From Ottowia flava (lineage in GTDB: Bacteria; Pseudomonadota; Gammaproteobacteria; Burkholderiales; Burkholderiaceae_C), in the NCBI RefSeq assembly GCF_042680565.1, contig NZ_JBHUEJ010000036.1, positions 333,604 to 397,603 on the forward strand: 64,000 nt of DNA, read 5' to 3'. Positions 25,060-39,079 of the stretch are shown piece after piece. Positions within the stretch are counted from its first letter, which is position 1. Each line of letters starts with the position of its first letter. Under the pieces are notes generated by a model that saw only the letters and a list, made by a program, of their open reading frames with translations, had not been told where the DNA came from and searched no databases. The position numbers and the translations under genes were made by a program.

Positions 25060-25842
25060 TCAAAAACTGAACATCAGCGCTGTGAGCAGGAAATCCAGCC
25101 CCAGAACCATGAGCGACGCCATCACCACGGTGCGCGTGGTCGCGTGCGCCACCCCATCCGCCGTCGGTTTTGCCACATAGCCCTGCAACAGCGCCACGAA
25201 GGTGACGGTCACGCCGAACACCACGCTCTTCAGCACGCCGTTGCCCAGATCGGCCCAGACGTCGACGCCCCCTTGCATCTGGCTCCAGAAGGCGCCCGGA
25301 TCAACGCCGATCATCGGCACGCTGACAATCCATCCGCCCAGAATGCCGACCGCGTTGAATACGGCGGTCAGCAGGGGCACCACGATCACGCCGCCCCAGA
25401 AGCGTGGCGCGATGATGCGCCGAATCGGGTCAACGGCCATCATCTCCATGGCCGACAGTTGCTCACCCGACTTCATCAGCCCGATTTCCGCCGTCAGCGA
25501 AGTCCCTGCGCGCCCGGCAAAAAGCAGCGCCGTGACAACTGGCCCCAACTCGCGCAGGAGCGACAACGCCACCATCAAGCCCACCGCTTCGGCAGAGCCG
25601 TAGCGCTGCAGGATGTTGTAGCCCTGCAAGGCCAGCACGAAGCCGACAAACAGCCCCGACACGGCGATGATCGCCAGCGAATAGTTGCCAAGGAAATGGA
25701 TCTGGTCGCGCACGAGGGTGAATCGCCGCAGCGTTGGCCCGAAGAGCGCCACCAGCCGCACGAAAAAGCGCGCCGCGTAGCCCATGTCGGCCAAGCCGCT
25801 ACGCACGGCGTAGCCCACGTCGGCCGGTCGCCACCAACTCAT
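25060..25842 (-). CDS. mlaE: Phospholipid transporter permease MlaE
   Basis: MlaE is the integral-membrane permease of the MlaFEDB complex. A 260-residue protein with about five membrane spans. SLLRELGPVVTALLFAGRAGTSLTAEIGLMK (near residues 95-125) is the signature of the MlaE/YrbE family, and VDPIRRIIAPRFWGGV follows. It overlaps mlaF by 4 bases and is followed 17 bases later by mlaD. Confidence 0.96.
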   Translation of the reverse strand: MSWWRPADVGYAVRSGLADMGYAARFFVRLVALFGPTLRRFTLVRDQIHFLGNYSLAIIAVSGLFVGFVLALQGYNILQRYGSAEAVGLMVALSLLRELGPVVTALLFAGRAGTSLTAEIGLMKSGEQLSAMEMMAVDPIRRIIAPRFWGGVIVVPLLTAVFNAVGILGGWIVSVPMIGVDPGAFWSQMQGGVDVWADLGNGVLKSVVFGVTVTFVALLQGYVAKPTADGVAHATTRTVVMASLMVLGLDFLLTALMFSF

Positions 25843-26699
25843 GGCGCGCGCTCCACGCCGAAGTCGGCCTCAATCGATGGCCCGGGATAGTGAAAGCGCA
25901 CCGGCCCGTCGGCGTCCGCGCCCACGAACTGGCGCACCAGAGGGTCCTCGCTCGCACGGACTTCGTCCGGTGTGCCCTGCACCGCAACCTTGCCATCGGC
26001 CAGGATGACCACCTGATCGGCGATGTGGAAGGTTTCAACCACGTCGTGCGACACCACGATGCTGGTGATGCCCAGCGCATCGTTCAGTCGCCGGATCAGC
26101 CGCGCCGCAGTGCCCAGAGAAATCGGATCGAGCCCCGCGAATGGCTCGTCGTACATGATCAGGTCAGGGTCCAGCGCAATGGCCCGCGCCAGCGCGACCC
26201 GACGCGCCATGCCGCCCGAAATCTCGGACGGCATCAGATCTCGCGCGCCGCGCAGACCCACCGCACCGAGCTTCATCAGGACGATGTCGCGCACCAGCGG
26301 TTCGGTCAGGCGGGTGTGCTCGCGCAGCGGAAACGCCACGTTGTCGAACACCGACAGGTCGGTGAACAGCGCGCCGAACTGAAACAACATGCCCATGCGG
26401 CGGCGCGCGGCGTACAGGCGTGCGTCGTCCATCGCTCCCACATCCTGTCCTTCGAACAGGACGGTGCCCTGCTGGGCCCGCTGTTGACCGCCAATCAGTC
26501 GCAGCACGGTCGTCTTGCCACCGCCGGACGCCCCCATCAGCGCCGTCACCTTGCCGCGTGGCACGGACAGGCTCAGGTCTTTCAGCACCGCACGGTCACC
26601 GTAGCCGAATGTCACATGGCGCAGTTCCACCAGCGCAGGCGCTGACGGCGCCGACGCTGAATCGACGGCTGGGGTAGATGACGGTGACTGCTCGCTCAT
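25839..26699 (-). CDS. mlaF: Phospholipid transporter ATPase MlaF
   Basis: MlaF powers lipid movement by MlaE. The 286-residue ATPase has Walker A GASGGGKTT near residue 55, signature EISGGMARRVALARAIALDPDL, Walker B IMYDEPFAGLD and VVSHDV. A 23-residue Ser/Pro/Ala-rich N-terminal tail precedes the domain. The ATG at 26699 has no clear Shine-Dalgarno sequence. It lies 5 bases after the T-run of an upstream intrinsic terminator, so its expression may depend on read-through or on a promoter inside the gltD 3' region. Confidence 0.95.
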   Translation of the reverse strand: MSEQSPSSTPAVDSASAPSAPALVELRHVTFGYGDRAVLKDLSLSVPRGKVTALMGASGGGKTTVLRLIGGQQRAQQGTVLFEGQDVGAMDDARLYAARRRMGMLFQFGALFTDLSVFDNVAFPLREHTRLTEPLVRDIVLMKLGAVGLRGARDLMPSEISGGMARRVALARAIALDPDLIMYDEPFAGLDPISLGTAARLIRRLNDALGITSIVVSHDVVETFHIADQVVILADGKVAVQGTPDEVRASEDPLVRQFVGADADGPVRFHYPGPSIEADFGVERAP

Positions 26700-26704
26700 G
26701 TCGC

Positions 26705-26733
26705 AAAAAAAGCCGGCTCACGAGAGACCGGCT
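26705..26733 (-). terminator. Intrinsic terminator behind gltD, abutting mlaF
   Basis: On the minus strand AGCCGG and CCGGCT form a stem, extended by an inner CTC/GAG pairing around TCGT, followed by seven T residues. It lies 130 bases after gltD and 5 bases before the mlaF start codon. Confidence 0.8.
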
Positions 26734-26862
26734 CGCCGCGCATGATAAGGGATATCCCCTGTTTCACGCGGTGGCGCTGAGCTTTTCACCAACCCCTGGG
26801 GCAGCCGCACAGACCGGCCATGCCAGCGCCGCGTGGCCCCGTCGGCTGGCCCGCGCGCCGCG

Positions 26863-28338
26863 TCAGCGCGGCAGGTCGCTGGCGCCCATCAGGAACTGGT
26901 CAACCGCGCGCGCCGCCTGGCGGCCCTCGCGGATGGCCCACACCACCAGCGACTGGCCGCGCCGCATGTCGCCGGCCGCGAAGACCTTGTCGACGCTGGT
27001 GGCGTAGCTGTTGTCGCCGTCGGTGTTGGCCTTGGCGTTGCCACGCACATCTTTTTCGATGCCGAAGGCGTCCAGCACCGAAGCCAGTGGGTTGGTGAAG
27101 CCCATGGCCAGCAGTACCAGATCGGCGGGCCAGTCCTTTTCGGTGCCTTTCACCTCGGTCAGCTTGCCGTCCTTGAATTCGACCTGGACCGTGGTCAGCG
27201 ACTTGAGCTTGCCCTTCTCCCCCTTGAACTCCTTGGTCGAGATGGCAAATTCGCGCGCCGCACCTTCTTCATGGCTGGAGCTGGTGCGCAGCTTGATCGG
27301 CCAATACGGCCAGACCAGCGGCTTGTTTTCCTGCTCGGGCGGCATCGGCATGACCTCGAACTGCGTCACGCTCTTGGCACCGTGGCGGTTGCTGGTGCCC
27401 ACGCAGTCGCTGCCGGTATCGCCGCCACCGATTACGATCACGTGCTTGCCCTTGGCAGAAATGGCGTCCTTGACCTTGTCGCCCGCGTTGGCGCGGTTCT
27501 GCTGCGGCAAAAGCTCCATCGCAAAGTGCACACCGGTCAGGTCGCGCCCCGGCACGGGCAGGTCGCGCGACTGCTCGGCGCCGCCGGTCAGCAGCACGGC
27601 GTCGTAGTCTTTCTGCAACTGCTCGGCCGACACGGTTTCACGCGCCAGGCTGGTGACCTTGCTGCCCGGGCCATCCTCCGGCAAGGCGCCGACCAGCACG
27701 CCGGTGCGGAAGGTCACGCCCTCGGCCTCCATCTGCGCCACGCGGCGGTCGATGTGCTGCTTTTCGAGCTTGAAATCGGGAATGCCGTAGCGCAGCAGCC
27801 CGCCGATGCGGTCGTTCTTTTCAAACACGGTCACGGCATGGCCGGCGCGCGCCAGTTGCTGCGCCGCCGCCAGACCGGCAGGGCCGGCGCCCACCACCGC
27901 CACGCGCTTGCCCGTCTTGCGCTTGGCCGGGCGCGGCACGACCCAGCCCTCTTCCCAGGCGCGGTCGATGATGGCGTGTTCGATCGACTTGATGCCGACC
28001 GGGTCGTTGTTGATGTTCAGCACGCAAGCGGCCTCGCAGGGCGCGGGGCAGATGCGGCCGGTGAACTCGGGGAAGTTGTTGGTGCTGTCCAGCACGGCGA
28101 AGGCGTTCTTCCAGTCGCCGCGGTAGACCAGGTCGTTGAAATCCGGGATGACGTTGTTGACCGGGCAGCCGCTGTTGCAGAACGGCGTGCCGCAATCCAT
28201 GCAGCGCGCGCCCTGCTGCTTGGCCTGGCTGGTGTTCAGCCCGATGACGAATTCGCGGTAATGGCCCACGCGTTCGGCGACGGGCGTGTAGCCCTCCTCA
28301 ACGCGGTCGAATTCCATGAAGCCGGTGACTTTACCCAT
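26863..28338 (-). CDS. gltD: Glutamate synthase, small (beta) subunit
   Basis: GltD carries FAD and iron-sulphur sites and passes electrons from NADPH to GltB. A 491-residue protein. The N-terminal cysteine cluster is RCMDCGTPFCNSGCPVNN (residues about 45-62) with CPAPCEAAC near residue 97. The FAD fold is VAVVGAGPAGLAAAQQLARAG near residue 147 and the NADPH fold IVIGGGDTGSDC near residue 305. It follows gltB by 12 bases in the same operon. Confidence 0.97.
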   Translation of the reverse strand: MGKVTGFMEFDRVEEGYTPVAERVGHYREFVIGLNTSQAKQQGARCMDCGTPFCNSGCPVNNVIPDFNDLVYRGDWKNAFAVLDSTNNFPEFTGRICPAPCEAACVLNINNDPVGIKSIEHAIIDRAWEEGWVVPRPAKRKTGKRVAVVGAGPAGLAAAQQLARAGHAVTVFEKNDRIGGLLRYGIPDFKLEKQHIDRRVAQMEAEGVTFRTGVLVGALPEDGPGSKVTSLARETVSAEQLQKDYDAVLLTGGAEQSRDLPVPGRDLTGVHFAMELLPQQNRANAGDKVKDAISAKGKHVIVIGGGDTGSDCVGTSNRHGAKSVTQFEVMPMPPEQENKPLVWPYWPIKLRTSSSHEEGAAREFAISTKEFKGEKGKLKSLTTVQVEFKDGKLTEVKGTEKDWPADLVLLAMGFTNPLASVLDAFGIEKDVRGNAKANTDGDNSYATSVDKVFAAGDMRRGQSLVVWAIREGRQAARAVDQFLMGASDLPR

Positions 28339-28350
28339 GATGCTTGATCC

Positions 28351-33129
<4,779 letters not shown>

Positions 33130-33274
33130 CGCGCGCTCCAATCCATCGTCAGACATCAGTGGGAGGCCGAGAATAGTGCAGCGCAGCAATCTTGCCAAGC
33201 ACTATTAATTGGGGTCAGATTCGAATTTGTTTGACTTCAAGCTAGATCGCCATTTAATTGGGGACACATCTAAT

Positions 33275-33320
33275 TTGATAGCTGTCTGCGCAATTGGTTG
33301 TAGGGCCAGTGCCAGATTTC
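33275..33320 (+). repeat. Interspersed repeat, copy 7
   Basis: TTGATAGCTGTCTGCGCAA, then GGTTGTAGGGCCAGTGCC and AGATTT, an excellent family match. It lies between the GGGGACA motif and the 3' end of the RAYT gene, upstream of gltB. Confidence 0.85.
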
Positions 33321-33324
33321 TCTC

Positions 33325-34023
33325 CTAATCAGCAGCCGCAACCTTGCCCGGGCGCCCTGCCTTGGCCTTGGCCACGCGGCGGCCGGTCTGCGTCGCCAGT
33401 GCGTCCAGAAACGCTTCTCCGCCCAGCGACCAGCCGGTGTGCGCGGCGCGCGCCAGGTCTGCATGCGCCCCCGCCTGCTGGCGTGCACTGACCAGTTCGC
33501 CATACGCCCGCTCGCGCGCAAACGGCGTGTCGCCCATCGCCCAGTACAGCGCGTGCGGCGCGACCAGCGGGTCGCTGCGTTGGCCGACATGGTGAGCGTG
33601 GCTGGACCAGGCAAAGTCCGCGGGCGCCGCCACCACGCCGGCGCGCACGGGGTTCAATTCGATGTAAGCCATGCAGGCCAGCAGGTAGCGCTCGGCTTCG
33701 ATCACTGTGCTGCGGTAGCGCCCTTCCCACAGCGTGCCCGTGCGCCCATGCCGGGCGTTGAAATAGCGCACATAGCTGCGTCCCAGCGCCTGCATCATTT
33801 TGGGCAACCCGTCCGCCGTGTCGGGCGTCAGCAGCAGGTGCACGTGGTTGTCCATCAGCACATAGGCGTGCACCGCCACGCCGCACTCGCGCGCCTGCGT
33901 GCGCAAGGTATCGAGAAACTGGCGCCGGTCGGTGTCGTCCAGGAAAATCGGCTGGCGGTTGTTGCCCCGCTGGATGACGTGGTGCGGGTAGCCGGGCGCC
34001 GTGAGTCGGGGTTGTCGGGCCAT
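33325..34023 (-). CDS. REP-associated tyrosine transposase (RAYT), IS200/IS605-related
   Basis: A 232-residue Y1-type HUH endonuclease of the RAYT family, a single-copy domesticated relative of IS200 transposases. The start PRLTAPGYPHHVIQRGNNRQ and the metal-binding His60/His62 of YVLMDNHVHLLL are clear. GRSYVRYFNARHGRTGTLWEG holds the candidate catalytic Tyr84 or Tyr87, and ACMAYIELNPVRAG is also diagnostic. ATG at 34023 gives MARQPRL; a longer frame reaches into the right flanking motif. RAYTs act on nearby palindromic repeats; their cellular role is not settled. Confidence 0.9.
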   Translation of the reverse strand: MARQPRLTAPGYPHHVIQRGNNRQPIFLDDTDRRQFLDTLRTQARECGVAVHAYVLMDNHVHLLLTPDTADGLPKMMQALGRSYVRYFNARHGRTGTLWEGRYRSTVIEAERYLLACMAYIELNPVRAGVVAAPADFAWSSHAHHVGQRSDPLVAPHALYWAMGDTPFARERAYGELVSARQQAGAHADLARAAHTGWSLGGEAFLDALATQTGRRVAKAKAGRPGKVAAAD

Positions 34024-34169
34024 GAGGAAATTATGCTCTGACCCCCATTTTCGGTTATGCCTACGGCACACAGGGTCACAGGCCATGCCTCTGGCAGCGC
34101 AGGCACCCCTGCGGTTCAATGGACAGCGCTCGGACTCGACACCGCCCGCTCATTCCAATCGGAACCTTC

Positions 34170-34655
34170 ATGACCACCACCCCTCGCCTCAACTACGCCC
34201 AGCAAGCCCCCGAACTGCTCAAGAAATACACCGAATTCCAGATGGCCACGCGCCAGAGCGGGCTGGAGACGGCGCTGCTGGATCTGGTCACTCTGCGCGC
34301 GTCGCAGCTCAACGGCTGCGCCTTTTGCGTCGACATGCACGTGAAGGAAGCCATGCTGCACAGCGAGCGTCCGCTGCGCCTGCACCACGTGACGGTGTGG
34401 CGCGAATCGCCGCTGTTCAACGAGCGCGAGCGCGCCGCGCTCGCCTGGACGGAGTTGCTGACGCACTTGCCGCCGCACGGCGTGGCCGACGCGGACTACG
34501 CCGCCGCGCGCGCCCAGTTCAGCGAACCCGAACTCGCGGCGCTGAGCTTCGCCATCGTCGCCATCAATGGCTGGAACCGCCTGGCCATCGGCTTTGCGAG
34601 AGCGCCGGGCTCCATGGACAAGCTCTACGGGCTGGACAAGGCCGGCTTGGCTTGA
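34170..34655 (+). CDS. AhpD-like / carboxymuconolactone decarboxylase family protein
   Basis: A 161-residue all-helical protein of the AhpD/CMD superfamily. The redox motif is Cys50-Cys53-His57 in LNGCAFCVDMHVKEA, as in peroxidase-linked AhpD proteins. ELAALSFAIVAINGWNRLAIGFA is the conserved last helix. It probably acts as an alkylhydroperoxidase or thiol reductant in the cytoplasm. ATG at 34170 was chosen because the family begins near MTTTPRLNY; no AhpC gene is adjacent. Confidence 0.88.
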   Translation: MTTTPRLNYAQQAPELLKKYTEFQMATRQSGLETALLDLVTLRASQLNGCAFCVDMHVKEAMLHSERPLRLHHVTVWRESPLFNERERAALAWTELLTHLPPHGVADADYAAARAQFSEPELAALSFAIVAINGWNRLAIGFARAPGSMDKLYGLDKAGLA

Positions 34656-34736
34656 GGGATGACCGGTCAGCCGGCCCCAGCGCGGGTGCCGTCCGCCTGC
34701 ACGCACCGGGGGTGCGCAGGTCATCCTCTATTTTTT

Positions 34737-34790
34737 CAAGAAATCGGGCGCCAGCGCTACAACCGTCTGCGCAAGCAGCTTCTCTTTTGA
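34737..34790 (-). repeat. Interspersed repeat, copy 8
   Basis: On the minus strand AGAAGCTGCTTGCGCAGACG, then GTTGTAGCGCTGGCGCCCGATTT. Good match in the gap between the AhpD-like and acyltransferase genes. Confidence 0.8.
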
Positions 34791-34878
34791 GAGCGCATAA
34801 GCGGTCGAACGGGAAGCGCGGCAAGCCTGCGAAACGGCCCTCTTTTCCCTGCGCCGCGCCCTCCTGCGGACCCCTCTC

Positions 34879-36360
34879 TCAAGTCGCAAGCGCCAAGGGC
34901 ATCGGCCGGCTCGGCCGCAGCACGTGCGCCATGGCGCTGCGGGCGGCCGAGGCGTGGCCGCTGACGCAGCGGTAGGCGCGGCGGCCGTAGGACATGGGGT
35001 AGCCGAGCGAGTACGCGCTGGCACCCACCGCCAGGGCCCATGGCGCGCGGGCTCGGCGGGCACGAGCGCGCGGCGAGGCGGGGGCACCGTTGCGCATGAC
35101 CGGGGCGACGTCGGGCGCGGCGGCGCTGAGCACCGGCGCCGTGGGGGAGGTTGCGGCCACGACGGCGTCGACCGGCCAATGGCGCCAAGCGGGCGTGGGG
35201 GCGCTGGCGGGGATCAGCTCGCCCGACAGCGTGGACGCGCCGGCTTCGGCGTGACGCGGGCGCGCGCGCCGCGGGGCGTCGCGCCGGCGCAGGGCCCAGC
35301 GCTCCACGGTGGTGTACGACAGCGCGGCGAGCGCGGTGGAGATGATGAAACCCAGCACCACCACGGCCGGCCAAGGCAGGTCGGCGCGCAGGTAGCGCAC
35401 CACCGGGTAATGCCACAGGTAAATGCCGTACGACAGCTTGCCGATGACGACCAGCGGCTTGGCGCTGAGCATCTGGTAGAGCGGCCCGCGCGGCACCATC
35501 ACGCCGATCAGCACGAGGGCCGTGGCCCACTCGACCACGGTCATGCCCCAGACCATGGCGTTCATGTCGTCCCAGGCCTGCTCCATCAAGAGCGGCACCG
35601 CCAGCACCAGCCACATGAAGTGCGGCAGGCGCGCGCGCAGCGCCAAGAACCACCGCGGCTGCTCGCGCACCAGCGCGGCCAGCAGCGCGCCCGTCAAGAG
35701 GCCCGTGCTGCGGGTGTCGAAGCGGAAGAAGATCTCGTAGAACTGCTGGCCCTGCACCACCCACAGCACGCGCCAGGCCCAGCCCAGCACGACCAGACCA
35801 AGGATCACGCGCCACAGCTGCCCGCGCGGCGTGCGGTGCACCAGGATGGCCAAAAGCGGCGGCCAGATCAGGTAGAAGTGCTCTTCGACCGACAGCGACC
35901 ACATGTGCAGCAGCGTGTTGGGTTGGTCAAAAAACGCGATGCCGTAGTCGGCCAGGTACAGCGCAGACACCAGCGCGTCGGTGTACATGTCGGTGATGCC
36001 CGGCCACAGCAGCGGCGCCAGCAAACAGTACGCCGCCAGGAAGAACAGCAGCGCCGGCATCAGCCGGTAGAAGCGCCGCCGGTAAAACTGCCAGTAACCG
36101 ATGCGGCAGGTGCGGTCGATCTCCTGCAGCAGCAACGAGGTGATCAGGAAGCCGCTGAGCACGAAGAACAGGTCCACCCCGTAAAACGCCCCTTCAAACA
36201 GCGGCGCGTGGGCGTGCGACAGCAGCACCATCACGATCGCCACCGCGCGCAGGCCATCCAGCGCGGGGTTGTAGGTCAGCTCGAAACGGCCCGGGGCCGC
36301 GTTGGCGGGGCGCTCGACCGGGCTCGGCGCCTGCTCGGGCGTCGCAGGGCTTGTTGGCAT
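34879..36360 (-). CDS. Acyltransferase 3 family membrane protein
   Basis: A 493-residue inner-membrane acyltransferase of the OafA type, which O-acetylates cell-surface glycans. NPALDGLRAVAIVMVLLSHA has the conserved Asp-Gly-Leu-Arg and catalytic-type His. FYGVDLFFVLSGFLI and SLSVEEHFYLIWP are further family motifs. About ten membrane spans fill residues 35-360. The last 130 residues are an Ala/Arg/Pro-rich tail without an SGNH domain, which is unusual. ATG at 36360 was chosen as the first Met of the MPTSPATPEQ leader. A polysaccharide target is likely but not shown. Confidence 0.87.
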   Translation of the reverse strand: MPTSPATPEQAPSPVERPANAAPGRFELTYNPALDGLRAVAIVMVLLSHAHAPLFEGAFYGVDLFFVLSGFLITSLLLQEIDRTCRIGYWQFYRRRFYRLMPALLFFLAAYCLLAPLLWPGITDMYTDALVSALYLADYGIAFFDQPNTLLHMWSLSVEEHFYLIWPPLLAILVHRTPRGQLWRVILGLVVLGWAWRVLWVVQGQQFYEIFFRFDTRSTGLLTGALLAALVREQPRWFLALRARLPHFMWLVLAVPLLMEQAWDDMNAMVWGMTVVEWATALVLIGVMVPRGPLYQMLSAKPLVVIGKLSYGIYLWHYPVVRYLRADLPWPAVVVLGFIISTALAALSYTTVERWALRRRDAPRRARPRHAEAGASTLSGELIPASAPTPAWRHWPVDAVVAATSPTAPVLSAAAPDVAPVMRNGAPASPRARARRARAPWALAVGASAYSLGYPMSYGRRAYRCVSGHASAARSAMAHVLRPSRPMPLALAT

Positions 36361-37037
36361 CAAAACGAGAAAATCCTCCGGCGCGGCGGGCGCGCGGCCC
36401 AGGGGCGGCACGCTGCCAACGTCTCGCTCGAAGACAAGGGCGTGCGCGGTGCGATCGACCTTGACTGTGGCGCGCCATCACGCAGCGCGTTCCACCGAAC
36501 CTCGTGACCGCGGGGCGAACACCGCCCTGTGGCACGAGCCACAGGCGGCTGCAGGCAACCGCCTTCGAAAAACTCACATCCCTGACAGAGGCGGGTGAAA
36601 ACCCTAAGTTCCCTTACTGTCACGGGTACCTGCCCCGCAGGGCTCAAGAGAATTGTAGTTAGTGCTTGCTCACGGCCCGTACCTAAGTGTGAGCAGGTTT
36701 CTGCAAAGGTGACAGGCGTGGCGGTGCGTAGGACGCGGCGCGTTACGCCGGATCGCGCGCAGGTGGCCATGAGCGCCCGTCCGCGAACACCGAGGCACGG
36801 CACGATCGCGCCAACGACACGGTGCGTCGGTCGAGCGATTTACTTACATTTTGATAGCTGACGGCGTAGGTCGCTCTAGGGCCAGAGGGCTAAAACACCC
36901 CGAAACTGCGCTGCGTTGCCAGCAAGCGGCAGTGCTGAGCAAAAGTCCGCCAGTCCGCGGGCCGGACACACCGGGTCAGCCCGGTGAAGCCAAGGGCAGG
37001 CCGCTGCTGCGGCGCGTACCCCACGCCCAACCGCGGC
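36361..37037. other. Intergenic region upstream of the acyltransferase gene
   Basis: 677 bases without a supported gene. It holds an inverted repeat with 7-base arms, TGCTCAC (36667-36673) and GTGAGCA (36689-36695), a TACAAT-like -10 box on the minus strand (36657-36652), and repeat copy 9. No terminator for the IPTL-CTERM gene is evident. Confidence 0.5.
36851..36896 (+). repeat. Interspersed repeat, copy 9
   Basis: TTGATAGCTGACGGCG, then CTCTAGGGCCAGAGGGCTAA. Moderate match. Confidence 0.65.
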
Positions 37038-38795
37038 TCAGCCCAGGCCGTGCTGGCGGCGCCAAGCCACGCCGCCCAGCCCCAAGGCCAGCAGCACCAG
37101 CCCCCAAAAGCCCAGCGTGGGCACGGGCGCCAAATCGTCGTCGCGCACCGTGACTTGCGCGCTGGCGGGCGTGCCCAACACATAGGTCGCGCCAGCCGGC
37201 GGCGCGGCCAGGGCCAGGTTCGCCACCACGTTCCCATCGCCCACGACGGTGTTGGGGGTGGCGGTGATGGTGCATGGCGCGCTGGTCGTCGCCCCAGCGG
37301 GCACGATGATGCTGGTGCCGCAGGTGGTCGTGTAGCGCGGGTTGGCCGCGAGCGGCGCCAGTGCTACGGTCAGGCCGCCAGCGGGCGCGGCGCTGCTGGC
37401 GGTGACGGTGCAGGTGGCCGGCGGGCCGGCTGAGTCGTTCAGGCTCGTCGGCGTGCACACGAGGCTGACGGACGGCGGGGCGCCAAACGCCACTTGCGAC
37501 GCGCATGGCGTGGCGCCGCCCGCGCAAGTCGCGCCCGGCGGCAGGTTGGCGGTGGCGACGTTGGTCAGTGCCAGGCTGTTGTCGGTAACGGTGCCGGTGC
37601 TGGTGAAGCGCAGCGTGGCGCCCGCGGGCAGCGAGGGGATGGTTGTGTTCAGCGCCCCTGCCGTCAAACCCGTGGGGCACTGCACGGTGGGCGGGGTCGG
37701 GGGGACTTGCGTGCAGGTCCACTGGCCCAGGGTGATGCCGGCAGGCGGCGGGTCGCTGACGCCCACGTTCAGCGCCAGTGCTCCGGAGCTTGTGTTGGTG
37801 ACGTCCACCGAGTAAGGCACAGTAGTGCCATTGGCCGGGAACACTGCCGTGTTGGCCGTGGTGGTTTTGGTGATCGCAATCTCTGGCGGCGCCGCCAGAG
37901 CCGCGGCACAAACCCCGCCATCCGCCGCGCTCTTGTTGAAGGCGTCCAGAAAGGCGACGCCCAGCTTGCCGATGTTGTGGCCGGAGCCTTCCTTGCCCCA
38001 ACCGATGTCGCTGACCCCGAACACACAGGCGCCGGTGCCGCCGAACGAATCGCTTTGCGGGACGAACATGGCGGTGGAGGGGGCAGCCTCGGGCGGGCTC
38101 AAGGTCAGCGCGACAGTGGGCCCATTGGCTGGCCCGCTGAGACCCGTGTACAAATTGAATTGGGGCGGGATTCCGTTGTATGCATAAAACCCGGTATGGA
38201 GCTCTAGCCTCGGCAAGACCGTAAAACTGGCTGCCGCGGCCGCATTGGTGTTGAGCGGGAAATAGAAACGTCCTGACCCAGATTGACTACCGCGGGTTAC
38301 CGTTGCGCCCATCGCCCTGCCCAGCACACCTTCCATCGCTACAGTGTTGGCGTTGTTGATGGTGTCGACAAAGAAGACGGCCCCACGCACCTTGCGCGTC
38401 TTGACGGCGTCTTCGATCACAGGCCAGTCCGCCGCGTCGATGGTGGTGTAGGCCGAGGCGATCACCAGCACGTCGTAGCCCGGGTCGAAGATCGACGGCG
38501 ACATCGGCGTGCCGTTGACCAGCTCGGTCTGGTTGCAGGTGACCGACTTGGTCACACCGTTCGCGCCAGTGGTGCTCTGCGTGCTGTTGCACGCGCTACC
38601 GCCTGACGCAAAGCTGGTAAAGGTCAGCGGGCTGGAAAACTCCTCCACCGTGTAGGGCATGTGGCTGTTTTCAGTGTCACCATTGTCGTTTCTCGCGCCC
38701 GTCGTCAGGATCAGAATGTTCTGCGCTTGTGCGGCCGACGCCCCCAGCAGTGCAGCCAGCAACAAACCCATCAGGGCAATCCGCTTTTTCACCAT
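37038..38795 (-). CDS. IPTL-CTERM surface protein
   Basis: A 585-residue exported protein. The signal peptide is IALMGLLLAALLGASAAQAQ. The C-terminus has VPTLGFWGLVLLALGLGGVAWRR, the motif, membrane span and basic tail of an IPTL-CTERM sorting signal, which is thought to be processed by an exosortase-like enzyme. Between lie an N-terminal domain of about 290 residues with paired cysteines (no family recognised), a DUF11-like region (TVPYSVDVTNTSSGALALNVGVSDP) and a Cys-containing beta domain. ATG is preceded by GAGGTGA. No sortase gene is in the window. Probably surface-attached or released; function unknown. Confidence 0.85.
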   Translation of the reverse strand: MVKKRIALMGLLLAALLGASAAQAQNILILTTGARNDNGDTENSHMPYTVEEFSSPLTFTSFASGGSACNSTQSTTGANGVTKSVTCNQTELVNGTPMSPSIFDPGYDVLVIASAYTTIDAADWPVIEDAVKTRKVRGAVFFVDTINNANTVAMEGVLGRAMGATVTRGSQSGSGRFYFPLNTNAAAAASFTVLPRLELHTGFYAYNGIPPQFNLYTGLSGPANGPTVALTLSPPEAAPSTAMFVPQSDSFGGTGACVFGVSDIGWGKEGSGHNIGKLGVAFLDAFNKSAADGGVCAAALAAPPEIAITKTTTANTAVFPANGTTVPYSVDVTNTSSGALALNVGVSDPPPAGITLGQWTCTQVPPTPPTVQCPTGLTAGALNTTIPSLPAGATLRFTSTGTVTDNSLALTNVATANLPPGATCAGGATPCASQVAFGAPPSVSLVCTPTSLNDSAGPPATCTVTASSAAPAGGLTVALAPLAANPRYTTTCGTSIIVPAGATTSAPCTITATPNTVVGDGNVVANLALAAPPAGATYVLGTPASAQVTVRDDDLAPVPTLGFWGLVLLALGLGGVAWRRQHGLG

Positions 38796-39079
38796 TCACC
38801 TCACTCCCTATTCCTATTCGGTGCTCGGCGCCGTACCGCCCAACGCATCGCATTGGCGCCGCAACACAACGCTACAACCCCGGGTATTTGGCCACCGCCC
38901 CGGATTATGACGTGAGGCCGCGCGACCCGACCTAAAGTACGTCACCCCTACTGATTTCCCCTGAGCAGCCGTGAAAAATCGACGCTTGGACGGGCGCGTC
39001 CCCGTGTCCGGCGACCCGAACGCCATGCGCCAACCACGCGCGACAGCCCCGCGCCTTGCCTGCACCCATAATCCGCCGC

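Larger units (their letters stand above)
33207..34049. mobile_element. RAYT unit bounded by inverted GGGGTCAGA motifs
   Basis: The RAYT gene is bracketed by near-identical 22-base motifs facing inward. The left one (33207-33228, plus strand) has AATTGGGGTCAGA and ends GAATTT. The right one (34028-34049, minus strand) has AATGGGGGTCAGA and ends TAATTT. A second left copy at 33256-33276 carries GGGGACA in place of GGGGTCAGA. Flanking motifs of this kind are what RAYT proteins are thought to recognise. No target-site duplication was identified. Confidence 0.55.
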
